DNA of 64,000 nucleotides from Notamacropus eugenii (GCF_028372415.1 NC_092872.1:261045008-261109007), one strand, 5' to 3'; shown: positions 14,930 to 25,099, counted from the first letter of the stretch. Program-made: numbers and translations. The notes: generated from the sequence alone by a model not told the origin.

Positions 14930-16210
14930 GGCTGAGAGGCCTTGGGGCCCACTAGGCCAATGCTAGATGCCTGAAAGAGGATCCCCACTTCCCCACTGAC
15001 AAGCGTTCTCCAGAGAGGGAGCAATACCTGCCAGGGTAACCCATGTCATATGAGGGAGGCTCTAATGCTTAGCAAGTTACTCTTCACTTCCAGGCCATTT
15101 GCCCCACTTCTGCCCTCTGGGACCAGGTGGAACAAGTCTAAGCCCTCTTCCCCAGGACAGCCCTATAAGCACTTGGCCCTTTTTTTTTTCCCCAGAATAA
15201 ACACTTCCATTTTGGCTGTCCTTCTTGGGATATTCTCTAGCTTGTAAGTCTCTAAATAAGGTTTCTCCAAGGCAAGCACACAGTACAATGATGGCCCTCT
15301 GGACTCACAGGTCTTCATCAGTCTGCAGCCCCAGCTTGATTTTTTCAGATGAACTTTTATCCAACAGGGATCTCATCATATATCTGCAGCTGAGTTTTTG
15401 AACCCAACTTTAGGACTTAACATTTATCCATATGTAAGATCCTGCCCCAGGTTCCAGCTTGTCAAGATCACTTAGAAACTTGACTGTCACAAAAGTTGAT
15501 CCAAATGTTATGCAACAGATTGCCAAGTATAAGACTCCTGAGGCACTCTCTCTACCACAAATCTCACTCCAAGTTGACATAGAGACCATTAGTGACTATT
15601 TGGGGTTCTGCCACTTAGCTCAATCTGAATCTAACTAATTGTACTACTGAATCTCTCCATCTAGTCCACAACAACATGAGGAGCTCAATCTGGTGCTCTG
15701 ATAAACTCTAGTGACAACGTTCTCCTGATGGAAGGAGAATAAGAAAGAAAAAGAAAACGAAAAGAAGGCCCATGTGGCTCAACCTGTTCATGATGAAACC
15801 TAGCAGGCTGTCATCACTGCTTCCTTTTCTAGATATTCACAAACCATCTCTTTAATGATAGATGTTCTAGAATCTTGCCAGGAATCAAAGCTAAACTGAC
15901 TAGTCTATGCTTGTCTGACTCAATTAGATTTGTTTTTCTGAGCATTAGGACAATATTCACCTTTCTTCAGTCCTGCAGTACTTCAGCTAGGCTTCAGGAT
16001 GACGACAAAGGTGATCTACCACTTTATTCAGCTTTTGTTTCCTGACCACATTAAAAATGCTGTGCTGAGAAAAACACCTAAACCTCTAAACTTGATCCAA
16101 CTGAGATTCTCATAACTTCAACTATATTATCAAGCTAAGTTCTTCCATCTCTGAATACTCTGTACGGGCAAGACTTCTTAATCTTTACAACAATTTCTAG
16201 AATTCCTTTT
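14930..16210 (-). mobile_element. CR1/L3-like LINE remnant, antisense, in SIRT1 intron 3
   Basis: The stretch 'tctgccctctgggaccagg' followed by 'tggaacaagtctaagccctc' is the reverse complement of a CR1/L3 segment ('ggcttagacttgttccacct'). Further blocks, such as 'tgttctagaatcttgccagg' at about 15862, match long 3' sequences known from amniote CR1-like elements. Old, with several interruptions; the split of one or two insertions is unclear. Confidence 0.5.
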
Positions 16211-16214
16211 ATAG

Positions 16215-16850
16215 CATCATTGATGAATGTCAATCACCCAGAGTGGGTAGCAGTCACCTGCCTTGACCAGCCTTAGAACGTTCCCTGTCACACCTTGGAT
16301 ACTACTCCCAGGAAGACCAAAAAAAGATCCTCTGGTATTTAAACCAGTCAAGAACAAAAAGCTGCCTCAGTATCTCCCAGCTAGGCAATACTTCCAACCA
16401 TCAACAATTATGTCTTCTTCCTCTGCTTGTGGTTGGAGAGAAGCTGTGAATTTGTATTCATCATTCCTTAGAGAACACAGAGCTCCATGTCCAGTGTCCC
16501 AATCTGAACGTTTTTTCCTTTTGGGGGAACAATGGTATGTAACTGATGTACAGGTTAAGGACTAGGCCCTGATTCCACTTACTACTTCTTGTCTTACGGA
16601 GCAATTTCCCTAAAGGTTGCCAGGAAAGGGCTTTTTTTTTTTTCTTTTTAATGTTTAACTTGATGGTGGGCATACATCCTGCTGCCATACTCAGTCTGCC
16701 TGCAGTTAATCATATACACTAACTACTATATCAGGGTAACAAAAAATTACACTAATTATGAAAAAAAACCAACCCCATGCTCTTTATTGGAAAAAGTATG
16801 AGGAAGAGAAACACGTTCATTAAAAGCACACCACTTTTTCAACGACTATA
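16215..16850. other. SIRT1 intron 3, no recognised feature
   Basis: Contains a T-rich tract at 16631-16650 and a 100-codon plus-strand open frame at 16263-16565 with no recognisable domain. No splice-flanked exon was seen. Confidence 0.4.
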
Positions 16851-16855
16851 CGTAC

Positions 16856-17097
16856 CCCAGCTCCAGTGAGAACAATGATTTTTTTGCACTCCTGCAATAA
16901 CTTCACCGCATCCTCAATTGTATTAATATCTTTTCTCTTTTTCCTTTTTGGTGGTTCTGAAAGAATGTTTATAACAATCTGCCAGAGTGTCATATCATCT
17001 AGTTCAGGTGGTGGGATTGTTTCTGGCAATAGATCCTTTAGGATCGTCCGAGGGTCTGTGCCGATCATGAGATGCTGCTGCACAAAAGTGTAAGGAC
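16856..17097 (-). CDS. SIRT1: SIRT1 exon 3 (residues 161-241)
   Basis: The exon encodes GPYTFVQQHLMIGTDPRTIL through PPPELDDMTLWQIVINILS and the second basic cluster PPKRKKRK (residues 201-208), then DINTIEDAVKLLQECKKI and IVLTGAG (ending at residue 241). It therefore holds the sirtuin-activator-binding helical region and the start of the Rossmann-fold NAD site: the GAG of the sirtuin GAGxS motif is its last three residues (239-241). The acceptor has a long pyrimidine tract (tttctttttcccttccaatcatag) and the donor is GGG followed by gtacgt. Length 242 nt, phase 1 in, phase 0 out. The amino acid sequence is nearly identical to human, so purifying selection is strong here. Confidence 0.97.
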
Positions 17098-18045
17098 CTA
17101 TGATTGGAAGGGAAAAAGAAAATTGAATCAAATCACTCTTCTAAAGATCCCTATGACTCTGAATGAGATTTTTTTTCAAGTTAAAAAATGCAATTCTAGT
17201 TAGAATCAACTCATTCTTAAGACATTCTCCAAACCCCCAAAAGATATCACACATGCTTGAAATCTGACAGTCTGAACTTCAGTAATCAAATAAGCCAAGA
17301 CCACCTACCAGAAGAAGTACTTCCTAATATGAACTTAGGCTACCACTGTCCGTTACAGAACTCCACGTGGCAGCCAGAGAAGCCCCATGAACACCAGGCT
17401 CTTCTCCCTACTTTAGTTCTGTGCAGACTGAAAAGGCGATGGGAACACTGAATCTTTGAGTCTTCCCATTTCTGTTGCTTCACACACAAATCTGTCTTTA
17501 AGTTAGCATTTGCAAATTTAAACTAAAAACTTACTATTCGCTTATATGACTCTCACTTCCCAACAGAACCTTTAAAAAATTTTAACACTGCCTCTCCCAT
17601 TACCTCTTCCAATTTTCCAGTTTGAAAATACGTTAGGGTATTAAGAGACTACCACATATTATATGTTTAATTCTTCGCAGGGAAAAATATTGCAAAAATT
17701 GAAGATTTTAAAAATCAAGAATCTTAAAAAAATTTTTCATTGCTTACCAAAATGTCAGCAAGACAAAGTTTTCCATCAGTAAAAGTCATACTGAATCTTC
17801 TTCTCAACAATACAAGTCTTGGTAGAGAAGGTCAATATATCTTCAAAAAGTCAAAGTTCCAATTTTTACCTGTAACTGCCCTACCTCATCACATTAATTA
17901 TGAGAACTTTGCAGAAGGAACTCTTTACAGGACAATCTATCACAATTTCATACTTGCTCTGCATGTGTGATACCCAAAAGAGCTGTCAATCTCAGACAGC
18001 TCACTAAGGCTGTAGGCATTTACACCCAAATAGGTAGTGAAGTGA
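17098..18045. other. SIRT1 intron 2, unclassified part
   Basis: AT-rich intronic DNA directly upstream of exon 3. The pyrimidine tract of the exon 3 acceptor lies at 17100-17130 on the minus strand. Nothing else was recognised. Confidence 0.5.
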
Positions 18046-18049
18046 ATCA

Positions 18050-18115
18050 AGTCAACAAGCATTTATTAACTGCCTACTATATGCCAGGCATGGCATTAAG
18101 TGTAAGACTTCAGTG
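18050..18115 (+). repeat. Fragment of the 'aagcatttattaactgcc' repeat tail
   Basis: A short piece reading 'catttattaactgcctacta' and 'tatgccaggcatggcatta', the start of an abundant ancient repeat that recurs at 34085, 41065, 43495 and 51590. Confidence 0.55.
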
Positions 18116-18169
18116 GAATTCAATAGGTCCCTAAGAAACTGATGTCACAATATGGAGAATTTAAGGAAT

Positions 18170-18350
18170 TAAAAAATTTAGAGATATATGTGAGACACAG
18201 GAGACAGTGGCACAGGACCATCCAGCATGGTGTGCCTGCATCAAAGGTGGAGTGTGGCACTGTGCTCTATAAGCAAAGATGTACCTAGGAAAAAATTCTC
18301 TAGTAACAAATATTAAAATCTAGAAGTGTAAGTCATATTTAAACATCAAA
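18170..18350 (+). mobile_element. RTE LINE 3'-region fragment
   Basis: 'acacaggagacagtggcaca' and 'ggaccatccagcatggtgt' match the RTE segment repeated at 18870-18910 and 25945-25985. Confidence 0.6.
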
Positions 18351-18719
18351 ACAAAAATGTGCAGCCTTCAAGTATGAAGCATCACCTAGGAAGGCCCCAG
18401 CAAAGAGTTAAGAGACACATAAATGACAAAAGGTTTAGAAGGCAGTAGTGGTCCTGACAAATGCCTTCTTTTATCCCAGGAAGAAAAAAACTCAAGGGAC
18501 AAAGATCCCAAAGGGTAGCAATGTGCTATCAGGGCATCAGTTCCCAACTTGAAAGTTCTCAAGTTAGGGTTACTAAGGTTCTACAATCAGGTTTGAAGAC
18601 TCTTCTAGAGATAAGTACCAAGAGGGGACTGAGTCCTGCCGATTGAGGCACTTCTGTCCCTTTCTTCCTCCTGTATTGACAAAGTGAAGAACCCAGTCAA
18701 GTGGATATTCATTACTGTC

Positions 18720-19115
18720 CTACCAAGGAGAGCTCACTGGGAATGTGGAAATCCAAGGCAAAGAAGCTGAAGTGGATGCTACTGTAGTGTCAGAGCTAGA
18801 ATGGACTGCAAAGGTCTCTCTACCTACTTTGTGTCTCTGAAGAATTTTGGAAATGACTATGAAACATGGGAGATACTGGCACAGGACTGCCCAGCAGGGC
18901 ATCCTTACATCAAGCAAAGCAGAATTGCAGTAGCACAAATTTAGAGACATCTCTACTCCAAATGTTCATACAAACTATTTGTGTCCAACCTGTAATATGA
19001 GCCTTCCTAGCTTATACTGATCTGATCAGCCAGTCAGACATGCTGTACCTTGATTCCATAGAGTGATGTCATTTTGGTCCTCTTCCATTAAGAAGGACAA
19101 GAACCAACCCAGTCC
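18720..19115 (+). mobile_element. Marsupial RTE LINE 3' end
   Basis: The order is 'catgggagatactggcaca', 'ggactgcccagcagggcat', 'ccaaatgttcatacaaacta', 'ctgatcagccagtcagacat' and a terminal 'tcttccattaagaaggacaa'. It is homologous to 25915-26190 and to the antisense copy at 26220 onward. It ends about 165 bp before the end of SIRT1 exon 2. Confidence 0.7.
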
Positions 19116-19278
19116 AGTCTTTTCACTGTATTCAGGAGCCAGAAAAAGGAGACCCAGGAAATTCATGCTTACACTAGAAGACATCTTTCATGGCTCTGCC
19201 AGGGCAGCATTCCAACGGAAACAAATGGAAACTTTCAAAATGGCCATCAAGTGAACAAGAGCATCCCCAAACCTTTAC

Positions 19279-19392
19279 CTGTTCGAGGTCTGGGAGTCCA
19301 GTCACTGGAGCTTGCATGAGACGCACGGTCATCCTCATCACTATCACAGGAATGAAAGCCATTGGCAAGAATTTCATCACTGAAGAGATTTT
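19279..19392 (-). CDS. SIRT1: SIRT1 exon 2 (residues 123-161, split codons at both ends)
   Basis: The exon translates as (E)NLFSDEILANGFHSCDSDE then DDRASHASSSDWTPRPRT(G), colinear with human SIRT1 exon 2. The acceptor is a clear pyrimidine-rich tttctctctgttttgcag and the donor is ACAG followed by gtaaag. Its 114 nt keep phase 1 in and phase 1 out, so it joins cleanly with exons 1 and 3. Compared with the human sequence as I recall it, one residue is missing near the start (NLFSDEI against NLLFGDEI) and the last full residue is Thr rather than Ile. The Ser/Asp/Glu-rich part belongs to the regulatory N-terminal region; SASSSDWTPRP-type sequence leads into the helical regulatory bundle. Confidence 0.96.
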
Positions 19393-19744
19393 CTGCAAAA
19401 CAGAGAGAAATAAAATGCCTTAGAAAAGGAAATAGATGACATCTCTAAAAAGGGGCAGACCAAAGGGAAGGTATAGAATACTGGCCAAAGAAATGGCCTC
19501 CAAGCCCAGAAGACCTGGGTTTGGGTTCAGTCTGACAGATTTGGCTCTGTGACTGTAGGTCACTTCTCAGTGCCAAAGGTAGCTCTCTAAGAGAACAAGT
19601 TAGCCAACAATCTACAAAGGAAGTTTCCTCAATAAGAACTGGCTGCAGCCAGAAATCACAGGACCAAAAAGGAAGTGTGACATCTTATTAAGGACCCATT
19701 ATAACGATATTCAAAAGTAAATGAACTCAAAATTTTTTTTACTG

Positions 19745-19990
19745 GAAGCAGCTGGTGGAGGAGTATATTAGAGTGGTGGGACTCAAGTCAGAAAGACCAG
19801 AGTTCAAATCCAGTCTCTGACAATTACAAGCTGTGTGACCCTGGACAAGGCACTTAACCTGTTTGCCTCAGTTTTCTCATCTGTAAAATGAAGATAATAG
19901 CACCTACCTCCTAGGGTTGTAGTGAGGATCAAATGATAACTGTAAAAAATGCTTGGTATACAATAGGCACTATATAAATGCTTATTTCCT
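19745..19990 (+). repeat. MIR/CORE-SINE, near full length, in SIRT1 intron 1
   Basis: Reads 'agagttcaaatccagtctct', 'gctgtgtgaccctggacaa', 'tttctcatctgtaaaatgaa', 'ctcctagggttgtagtgag' and a 'cactatataaatgcttattt' tail. Well preserved sense copy. Confidence 0.85.
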
Positions 19991-19999
19991 TCATCTTCC

Positions 20000-20230
20000 C
20001 TAGTTCAATTAATATTTCAAATTATTTATTAAATGTCTATTTGCAAGCCATTGTTATAGACACTGGAAACATGCAGACCAAAAAACCAGTCCCTATCTTC
20101 AATCCCTTACATTCTAATGGGTACAGGGGGGCAAAATTTGAAGCTAAGTAAATACAAACGACTTCTAAAAGAGTAATCTCATACGTATTTTCACTCTCTC
20201 CCAAGGCAGACTGTAGCTCCAACAAACAGA
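20000..20230 (+). repeat. Ancient interspersed repeat of the 'atttattaaatgtcta' type
   Basis: 'caaattatttattaaatgtc', 'aaccagtccctatcttcaat' and 'ttacattctaatgggtacag' match the family seen at 28495, 41065 and 43495. Confidence 0.55.
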
Positions 20231-20239
20231 GAGTTTCTT

Positions 20240-20695
20240 AAGTTAGTAGCTAAAAATCATTAATGACCTGGGGACTAAACTCCTTACTGGTTCTTAGCTG
20301 CAAGACTGGTTCAGTGCCTCACCTGTAAAAAAAACCAAACACACACACAAACCCTCCCAGCTTGGCCTCCACTGGTCTCTGGGCACCCAGGGTCATCTCC
20401 TCAGAACAATGAAACATAGTGAAAGGACTTCAGACCAATTATTTACTATATTTTAAATTAGTTAAGTAATTCAGTGTCACCGTGTTTTCATTGAAATGAT
20501 TCTAGATTCCCAGAGATTAACAATCTAACTACAGAATCTAAGATAGTGCAAAAAGGAAAAAATACACTGATAATTTATAAAACAGGACTGCCTATCAAAC
20601 ATGAGTTCTTTGGACTACAAGTAGTGGCTTTCAAGTAAATGTAAACCAAATAATAGTTAATTCACATACTTGCTTCCTTCATCTGGAAAGTCTTC
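20240..20695. other. SIRT1 intron 1, no recognised feature
   Basis: Contains a short CA-rich patch near 20339-20352; otherwise unclassified. Confidence 0.4.
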
Positions 20696-20699
20696 CATA

Positions 20700-20740
20700 T
20701 ATATGTGTGTGTGTGTATATATATGTATATATATTATATC
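20700..20740. repeat. TA/TG-rich simple repeat
   Basis: Alternating AT and GT dinucleotides in SIRT1 intron 1. Confidence 0.9.
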
Positions 20741-20754
20741 TAGAAAGCCTTCAT

Positions 20755-20938
20755 AATAATAGCTAACATTTATATAGCATTCACTAAGCACCTAGCACTG
20801 TGCTAAGCACTTTATTACAATTATCTAACTTAATCCACACAACTCTGGGAGGTAGGTGCTACTTATTATTCCCATTTTACAGTTGAGGAAATTGAGGCAA
20901 ACAGTTTAAGTAATTTGCCCAGAGTCACACAGCTTCAA
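20755..20938 (-). repeat. MIR SINE, antisense
   Basis: 'cactgtgctaagcacttta', 'cccattttacagttgagga' and 'ttgcccagagtcacacagc' are in the antisense MIR order. Confidence 0.8.
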
Positions 20939-20939
20939 A

Positions 20940-21789
20940 AGTTCAAAAGACAGCAGCATCAAATGACTTGATGCCAACAACCTGATGCTAAATGATGCCA
21001 ACAGCTTCACGTCAATAGAAGTAAAAGGCTGTATGTGAATTGACTTATCACAAACTAAACTATTCCTTTTCCCTCTACTCTCCCCAAAAGAACACCTAAC
21101 AATAAGGATCACTCAAAATTTTTTTAAAGTGTTTTTTGGTTTACCAAACGCTAGACTAGTAACGAGCTGAAGATGCTATGCAAGAATAAGATTAGAGCGG
21201 GGAAAGGAGTTTTTCAGGTTAAGTTAAAGTTGGCATTCAGTGATCTTGCCCATATTTCTTAAACTTCAAGAATCTGTTCCTTGGTGTGAGTACTCCCTCG
21301 CTCCTCGGATTCCACCCCCTTTGTAGGGGAGTTGCTGTGGCCATATTCATGGCTCTGCAGCCCATTCAGGGGGAGGCTTCTCCCAACAACCTAAGCAGGT
21401 CCGCTGGGACAACGAAGCCTTTTCAGTCTGACACAACCAGCCGGCGCTTAGGATCCTCTTGGCACCAACGTGGAGAGCCCGGGGTCACCTCCAAACTAGG
21501 AGACATCAATTTACCTTGCCCACCAGTCTACCTTCATCTACAGCAAGAATTCGCTACGCCGGCTTCCTGAACATGCAGAGTCCAAAATATTAATAATGGT
21601 AATAAAACTTGAGCCCCTGAAAAACGAGGACTAGAAACAAACAGGCAGGAGCGGAGGGTGGCTATCCGAACCCACCCCTCGTCAAGCAGCCCGGGGCTGC
21701 GGAAAAGCCAGCCTCTGCACAAGAGGTGATCAGGTTAGTAGAGGGGTAGGCGGGAGGGGCCCCGAACACCGGAGGTCCTGCAGAGGAGG
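20940..21789. other. SIRT1 intron 1, unclassified, grading into the CpG island
   Basis: Includes a small imperfect internal repetition of 'gatgccaaca' near 20969-21003. From about 21270 the base composition rises in GC toward the island. No exon recognised. Confidence 0.4.
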
Positions 21790-22028
21790 CCAAGGGAGGG
21801 GAACGCAGCGGGGGATGACCAGGAGTGACCTCGCCGCACTGAGCGCGGGAGAGGGGGAGGAGCCCAGCCAGTCCCGACGCCGAGGTCACGGGCCCGGGGT
21901 GGACCTTGGGGCCTCCCGCCGCCCGGCCTGGCCCGGCGGTGAGAGCCCGGCCCCCGCCTCCTCGGCCCTCCCCGCTCGGGCGGCCCCGGGGGGCGGTGCG
22001 CAGTCGCGGCCGCCCGGACCCTGCGCAC

Positions 22029-22395
22029 CTCGGTAGCCAATCGCCGCCGCCGCCTCGTCCTCGTCCTCGCCCCCCTCTTCCTCCTCCTCCTCCTCGTCGT
22101 CGTCCTCGTCGTCGTCGTCGTCGTCGTCGTCCGGCAGTGGCGGAGGCTCCCGGGGCAGGCCCCGCAGGCCCCGAGGGCCCGGTCCATTGTCCCCGCCGGG
22201 GGCGGCCGCGGCCTCCCCGAAAGGGGCAGCCGCCGCCTCCAGGCCTGGGCTCCCCGCCCCGCCGGCCCGCTCCGCCCCCGGGCCCGGGCCCGGGCCGTCC
22301 CTGCGCTGCCGCTTGCTGAGCGGCTCCCCGCCGGGCTCCGCGGGACCTGCGCCGCCCGCGCCGGGCTCCAGGGCGAGCGCCGCCTCGTCCGCCAT
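22029..22395 (-). CDS. SIRT1: SIRT1 exon 1, coding part (residues 1-122 plus one base)
   Basis: First coding exon of sirtuin 1, the nuclear NAD-dependent protein deacetylase acting on histones, p53, FOXO and PGC-1alpha. The start ATG is at 22395-22393 with a good Kozak context (AAG before, G after). The protein opens MADEAALALEPG, which matches the mammalian SIRT1 N-terminus. A basic nuclear-localisation cluster PLSKRQRR lies at residues 25-32, then a Gly/Ala/Pro-rich disordered stretch, then DNGPG at about 69-73, and a long Asp/Glu run at residues 89-114 leading to AAAAIGYR. The exon ends CGAG followed by the donor gtgcgc, leaving one base of codon 123. By total shift of the catalytic residues, exon 1 is about 21 residues shorter than human while its acidic run is longer. 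An in-frame TTG AAG precedes the ATG but is not needed as a start. Confidence 0.97.
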
Positions 22396-22539
22396 CTTCA
22401 ACCGCCTCCCGCCCGCCTGGGCCTGGGCCTGGGCCTGGCCTCGGCGCCGCCTCCGCCGCCCGCGCTCCGCCGCCGGCCCCCGCCCACCCGCTCAGCAGAC
22501 GCGCAGCAGCAGCTCTGGCGCCCCCGCCGCGCCGGCTGC

Positions 22540-22680
22540 GGGAGATTTAAACCCCAGTCACGTGACCCGCGCCGCCCGGCCCCGCCCCGCCCCTCCCGGC
22601 CCCTCCCCCCCTCGGCCTGACCACCACTGACACCCACGCGGGCCGGGACCACAACAAAATGGGTCACGTGGCCCGGCGCA
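22540..22680 (-). promoter_or_regulatory. SIRT1: SIRT1 proximal promoter: TTTAAA box and two CACGTG E-boxes
   Basis: Upstream of the SIRT1 start codon a TATA-like TTTAAA box lies at 22546-22551, about 150 bp from the ATG. Two palindromic E-boxes follow at 22559-22564 (within GTCACGTGAC) and 22665-22670 (within GTCACGTGGC). On the minus strand the first reads CACGTGAC, then TGGGGTTTAAATCTCCCGC. From memory, the human SIRT1 promoter has the same arrangement, including a TTGTGGTC stretch beside the distal E-box. E-boxes of this type bind bHLH-ZIP factors (USF, MYC/MAX, MiT/TFE). The exact transcription start cannot be read from sequence; it should lie between about 22400 and 22525. Confidence 0.75.
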
Positions 22681-22880
22681 AGGGCGCGCGGGGGGGGGGG
22701 GGCGGAGAAGGGGCGGACGGGGCGGGGCTCCGGCTTCGGGCCGGCCCGCGGGCGCGCGCGCGCTGGTCCGGACCCGCCCGGCGTGTGCCTGGCTCGCGCC
22801 GTCCGCCCCGCTCTCCTCCTCCCCAGGTCCCCACCCCCACCCCCTTCTCCCATCTCTGGCGCGCGCGCAAGTTTGGTCTT

Positions 22881-23780
22881 ATTTCTCCGAAGGGACGTGT
22901 CCGACCCTAAGTGGAAAAAGAAAGAAAAAGTCATTTCTGCCCCCTCCCTGCGCTCCTACTACGCGCATCCCTGAACTGCCCCGTCCTGGAAGGGCTCTGC
23001 TCCAGGGGCCGGGCCATAAGGCAGAGGGACCCGGCCCAAGGCGCCCCAGAGCCCGCCGGCGCCGGAGCTGCGCAGTGCGCAGGGATCGGGGCTGCCGCGG
23101 CAAAGACTGGGGTGCACCCCCGCCCCGCTCCCGGGGGAAGAGGCTTCCTGGGCTCCTGGAGCTGGGACACGCGAGTCTAAGCGCCGCGCACAATTCCAAG
23201 ATAAAGACCTCCCCCCGGCCTTCCGGGAGCTGCAGATCTCAGAGGAGGGCGCGATACAAAGACCAATAATCGCAACTACCGAGTGCCAAGGAATCACCCA
23301 ATCTATGCATTAGAGAAGGGCAAGCGAGGAGGACTTCCAGGAGGAGTTGCTGCGTGCGCTGAGCGCTGCAGAGCGGGCGAGAATGGAACAGCGAAAGGAC
23401 GACAGTCCTGCCAAGGAGACCCCTTGGTGAAATGAGAGGGCAGGGTGCTTTGGAGAGGAGGCTGGGCAGAGTGGAGGAGGAGGAGGAGACCCTGTATGTC
23501 TGCTGTACAAAAGACCTGTGGTGGTCCTGGGAAGGACGGATCAGAAGACAGGCTGGAAAGAGCAGGTCCAGGCACCTGGTGTGGAGTGCTGTCCTCGGGT
23601 GAGGGCTGCGGACATACAGGTGTTCTACAGGTCCTGCCAAGCTCAAGGCGCCCCAAGTACCACTGAGGAATAGCCTAGCTTAAACGATGATCCCCAGGAG
23701 CCTGCCCACCACCAGGAGATGATTTTTTTGGTCCTAGTAACTCAATGCCTTCTCCTTCAGTGTGCTGAGAGAGAATGAAG
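22881..23780. other. SIRT1 upstream flank, no gene recognised
   Basis: GC-moderate flank of the CpG island. Several overlapping open frames occur on both strands, but none has recognisable protein similarity or clear splice context. A divergent non-coding transcript from the island is possible but unsupported by sequence. Confidence 0.4.
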
Positions 23781-23925
23781 AGTCTTGGATTGGGAGGCAG
23801 AGGACCTGGTCACTGAATGTTTTCATGACCATCAGATCGTTTGACTTTCCCTACTCTCTGTCAGATGAGAAGGTTGGAGTACGTGAGTCCTGAGATCCCT
23901 TCCAGCTCTAAATCTGGGATCTTCT
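23780..23925 (+). repeat. MIR-like SINE fragment
   Basis: 'gagtcttggattgggaggca' through 'cccttccagctctaaatctg' is a diverged sense MIR-type copy. Confidence 0.55.
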
Positions 23926-24149
23926 CATTGCTTTCTGCGGCAGTGGGGAGAAAACCAAGGTGGATGAAATCTTGATTTTTGAAATTTGAAAAAGGACAAT
24001 ATGGTATAAATACTGTATTCAATTGTGACCCTAGATTTCCTTGTTTCTTTGTATATTTGATTAAGCATATTTCCTTGAAAAAAAGTACTTTTGCAAAAAA
24101 CCAGAGGATTTAAATAATGGGGAAGATTTTAGGGCCTGAAAAGAAGAGT

Positions 24150-24238
24150 TCTTTACTGGGGGTCATGGTTCCATTTCAAGAGGTCCATGAACTTGTCTCT
24201 ATGACACAGAGGGTCAGAACCCCCTCATCTAAATGGAC
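24150..24238. repeat. hAT-like (MER5-type) short remnant, tentative
   Basis: 'ggtccatgaacttgtctcta' and 'atgacacagagggtcagaac' resemble the ends of a hAT-Charlie MITE similar to the one at 54907-55092. Confidence 0.35.
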
Positions 24239-24289
24239 CCCTTCATTTTACAGAGGAGGAAGCAGAGACCCAGAAAGGTGAATTGGGTT

Positions 24290-24487
24290 ATAGCATGGGG
24301 CAATGGAAAAGTGGCCAGATTTGGGATCAGAAGAGCTAGGTTTTAATCCTGCCTCTGGCACTTACTACATTTGTGACCTGGGACAGGTAATCTTAGCTCT
24401 CTGGACCTCAGTTTCCTCCTCTGCAAAATGAGGTAGTTGTATTAAATGACCTCAAAGGTCCCTTCTATTATCCCTAAATCTATGATC
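24290..24487 (+). repeat. MIR SINE, sense
   Basis: 'ctgcctctggcacttactac', 'cagtttcctcctctgcaaaa' and 'cccttctattatccctaaat' are in the MIR order. Confidence 0.75.
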
Positions 24488-24489
24488 CT

Positions 24490-24600
24490 AGCATCTTAAA
24501 ATAATAGTAACATATAAATATAATATGTATAAAATAATATTTATGTATAATATTTAAGTAAATATTTATGTAAAAATAAAATAATTACAGTTATTGTAAA
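24490..24600. repeat. AT-rich low-complexity tract
   Basis: Repeated ATATTTATGTA-type units. Confidence 0.8.
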
Positions 24601-24854
24601 TAACAAGCCATCAGTTTTACAGGAGGTTTCTGAATTCTAATACTGAGATTTTTGTAAGAACAAGAAACAGTGATGTAGTTCCTGGGCAAATCAATCTCCC
24701 AACTCATGCCAATAGCCACTTCACTCTCAATCAGTTCAAGTTTAAGTAGAAATCCAGAGTTTCTAATTTTGCTTAAATCTAAGGAAAAAGATGGGTCTTG
24801 CTCAGGATTAAAGCTTATTTACATGAAATTGTTGAATTATATGACTGACTAATA

Positions 24855-25095
24855 ATAGCTCACATTTATTATACACCAGGTGCTGTGCTAAATGCTTTAC
24901 AATTTTCATGTTATTTGATCCTCACAATAGCCCTGGGAGGTAGCTATTCTTTTCTCCACTTTACAGATAAGGAATCTGAGGTTAAGTGACTTGCCTAGGG
25001 TAATACAGCTTGTTAAGTGTCTGAGGCCATATTTGAATTAGGAGTCTAGAATACCAGGCTGGCACTCTCTCTATTGCACCACCAAGCCGCCCAAT
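24855..25095 (-). repeat. MIR SINE, near full length, antisense
   Basis: 'accaggtgctgtgctaaatg', 'gatcctcacaatagccctgg', 'ctttacagataaggaatctg' and 'ttgcaccaccaagccgccc' are in the antisense order. Confidence 0.85.
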
Positions 25096-25099
25096 GAAG

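Larger units (their letters stand above)
21790..22880. promoter_or_regulatory. SIRT1: CpG island over SIRT1 exon 1 and promoter
   Basis: This stretch is very GC-rich with frequent CpG, in sharp contrast to the AT-rich surroundings. It spans the first part of intron 1, exon 1, the leader and the proximal promoter of SIRT1. It contains a 13-G run (22690-22702), an alternating GC tract near 22750-22762 and a CTGGGC hexamer repeat (22417-22440) in the leader. The long overlapping open frames on both strands here result from GC richness, and only the SIRT1 exon frame is real. Confidence 0.9.

Noticed and set aside
16263..16565. 100-codon plus-strand open frame in SIRT1 intron 3
   Set aside because: No recognisable domain, no splice context and partial overlap with ancient-repeat-like DNA.
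21735..22934. Several long open frames on both strands rich in Arg, Pro, Gly and Ala
   Set aside because: They are shadows of the GC-rich CpG island; only the SIRT1 exon 1 frame matches a known protein.
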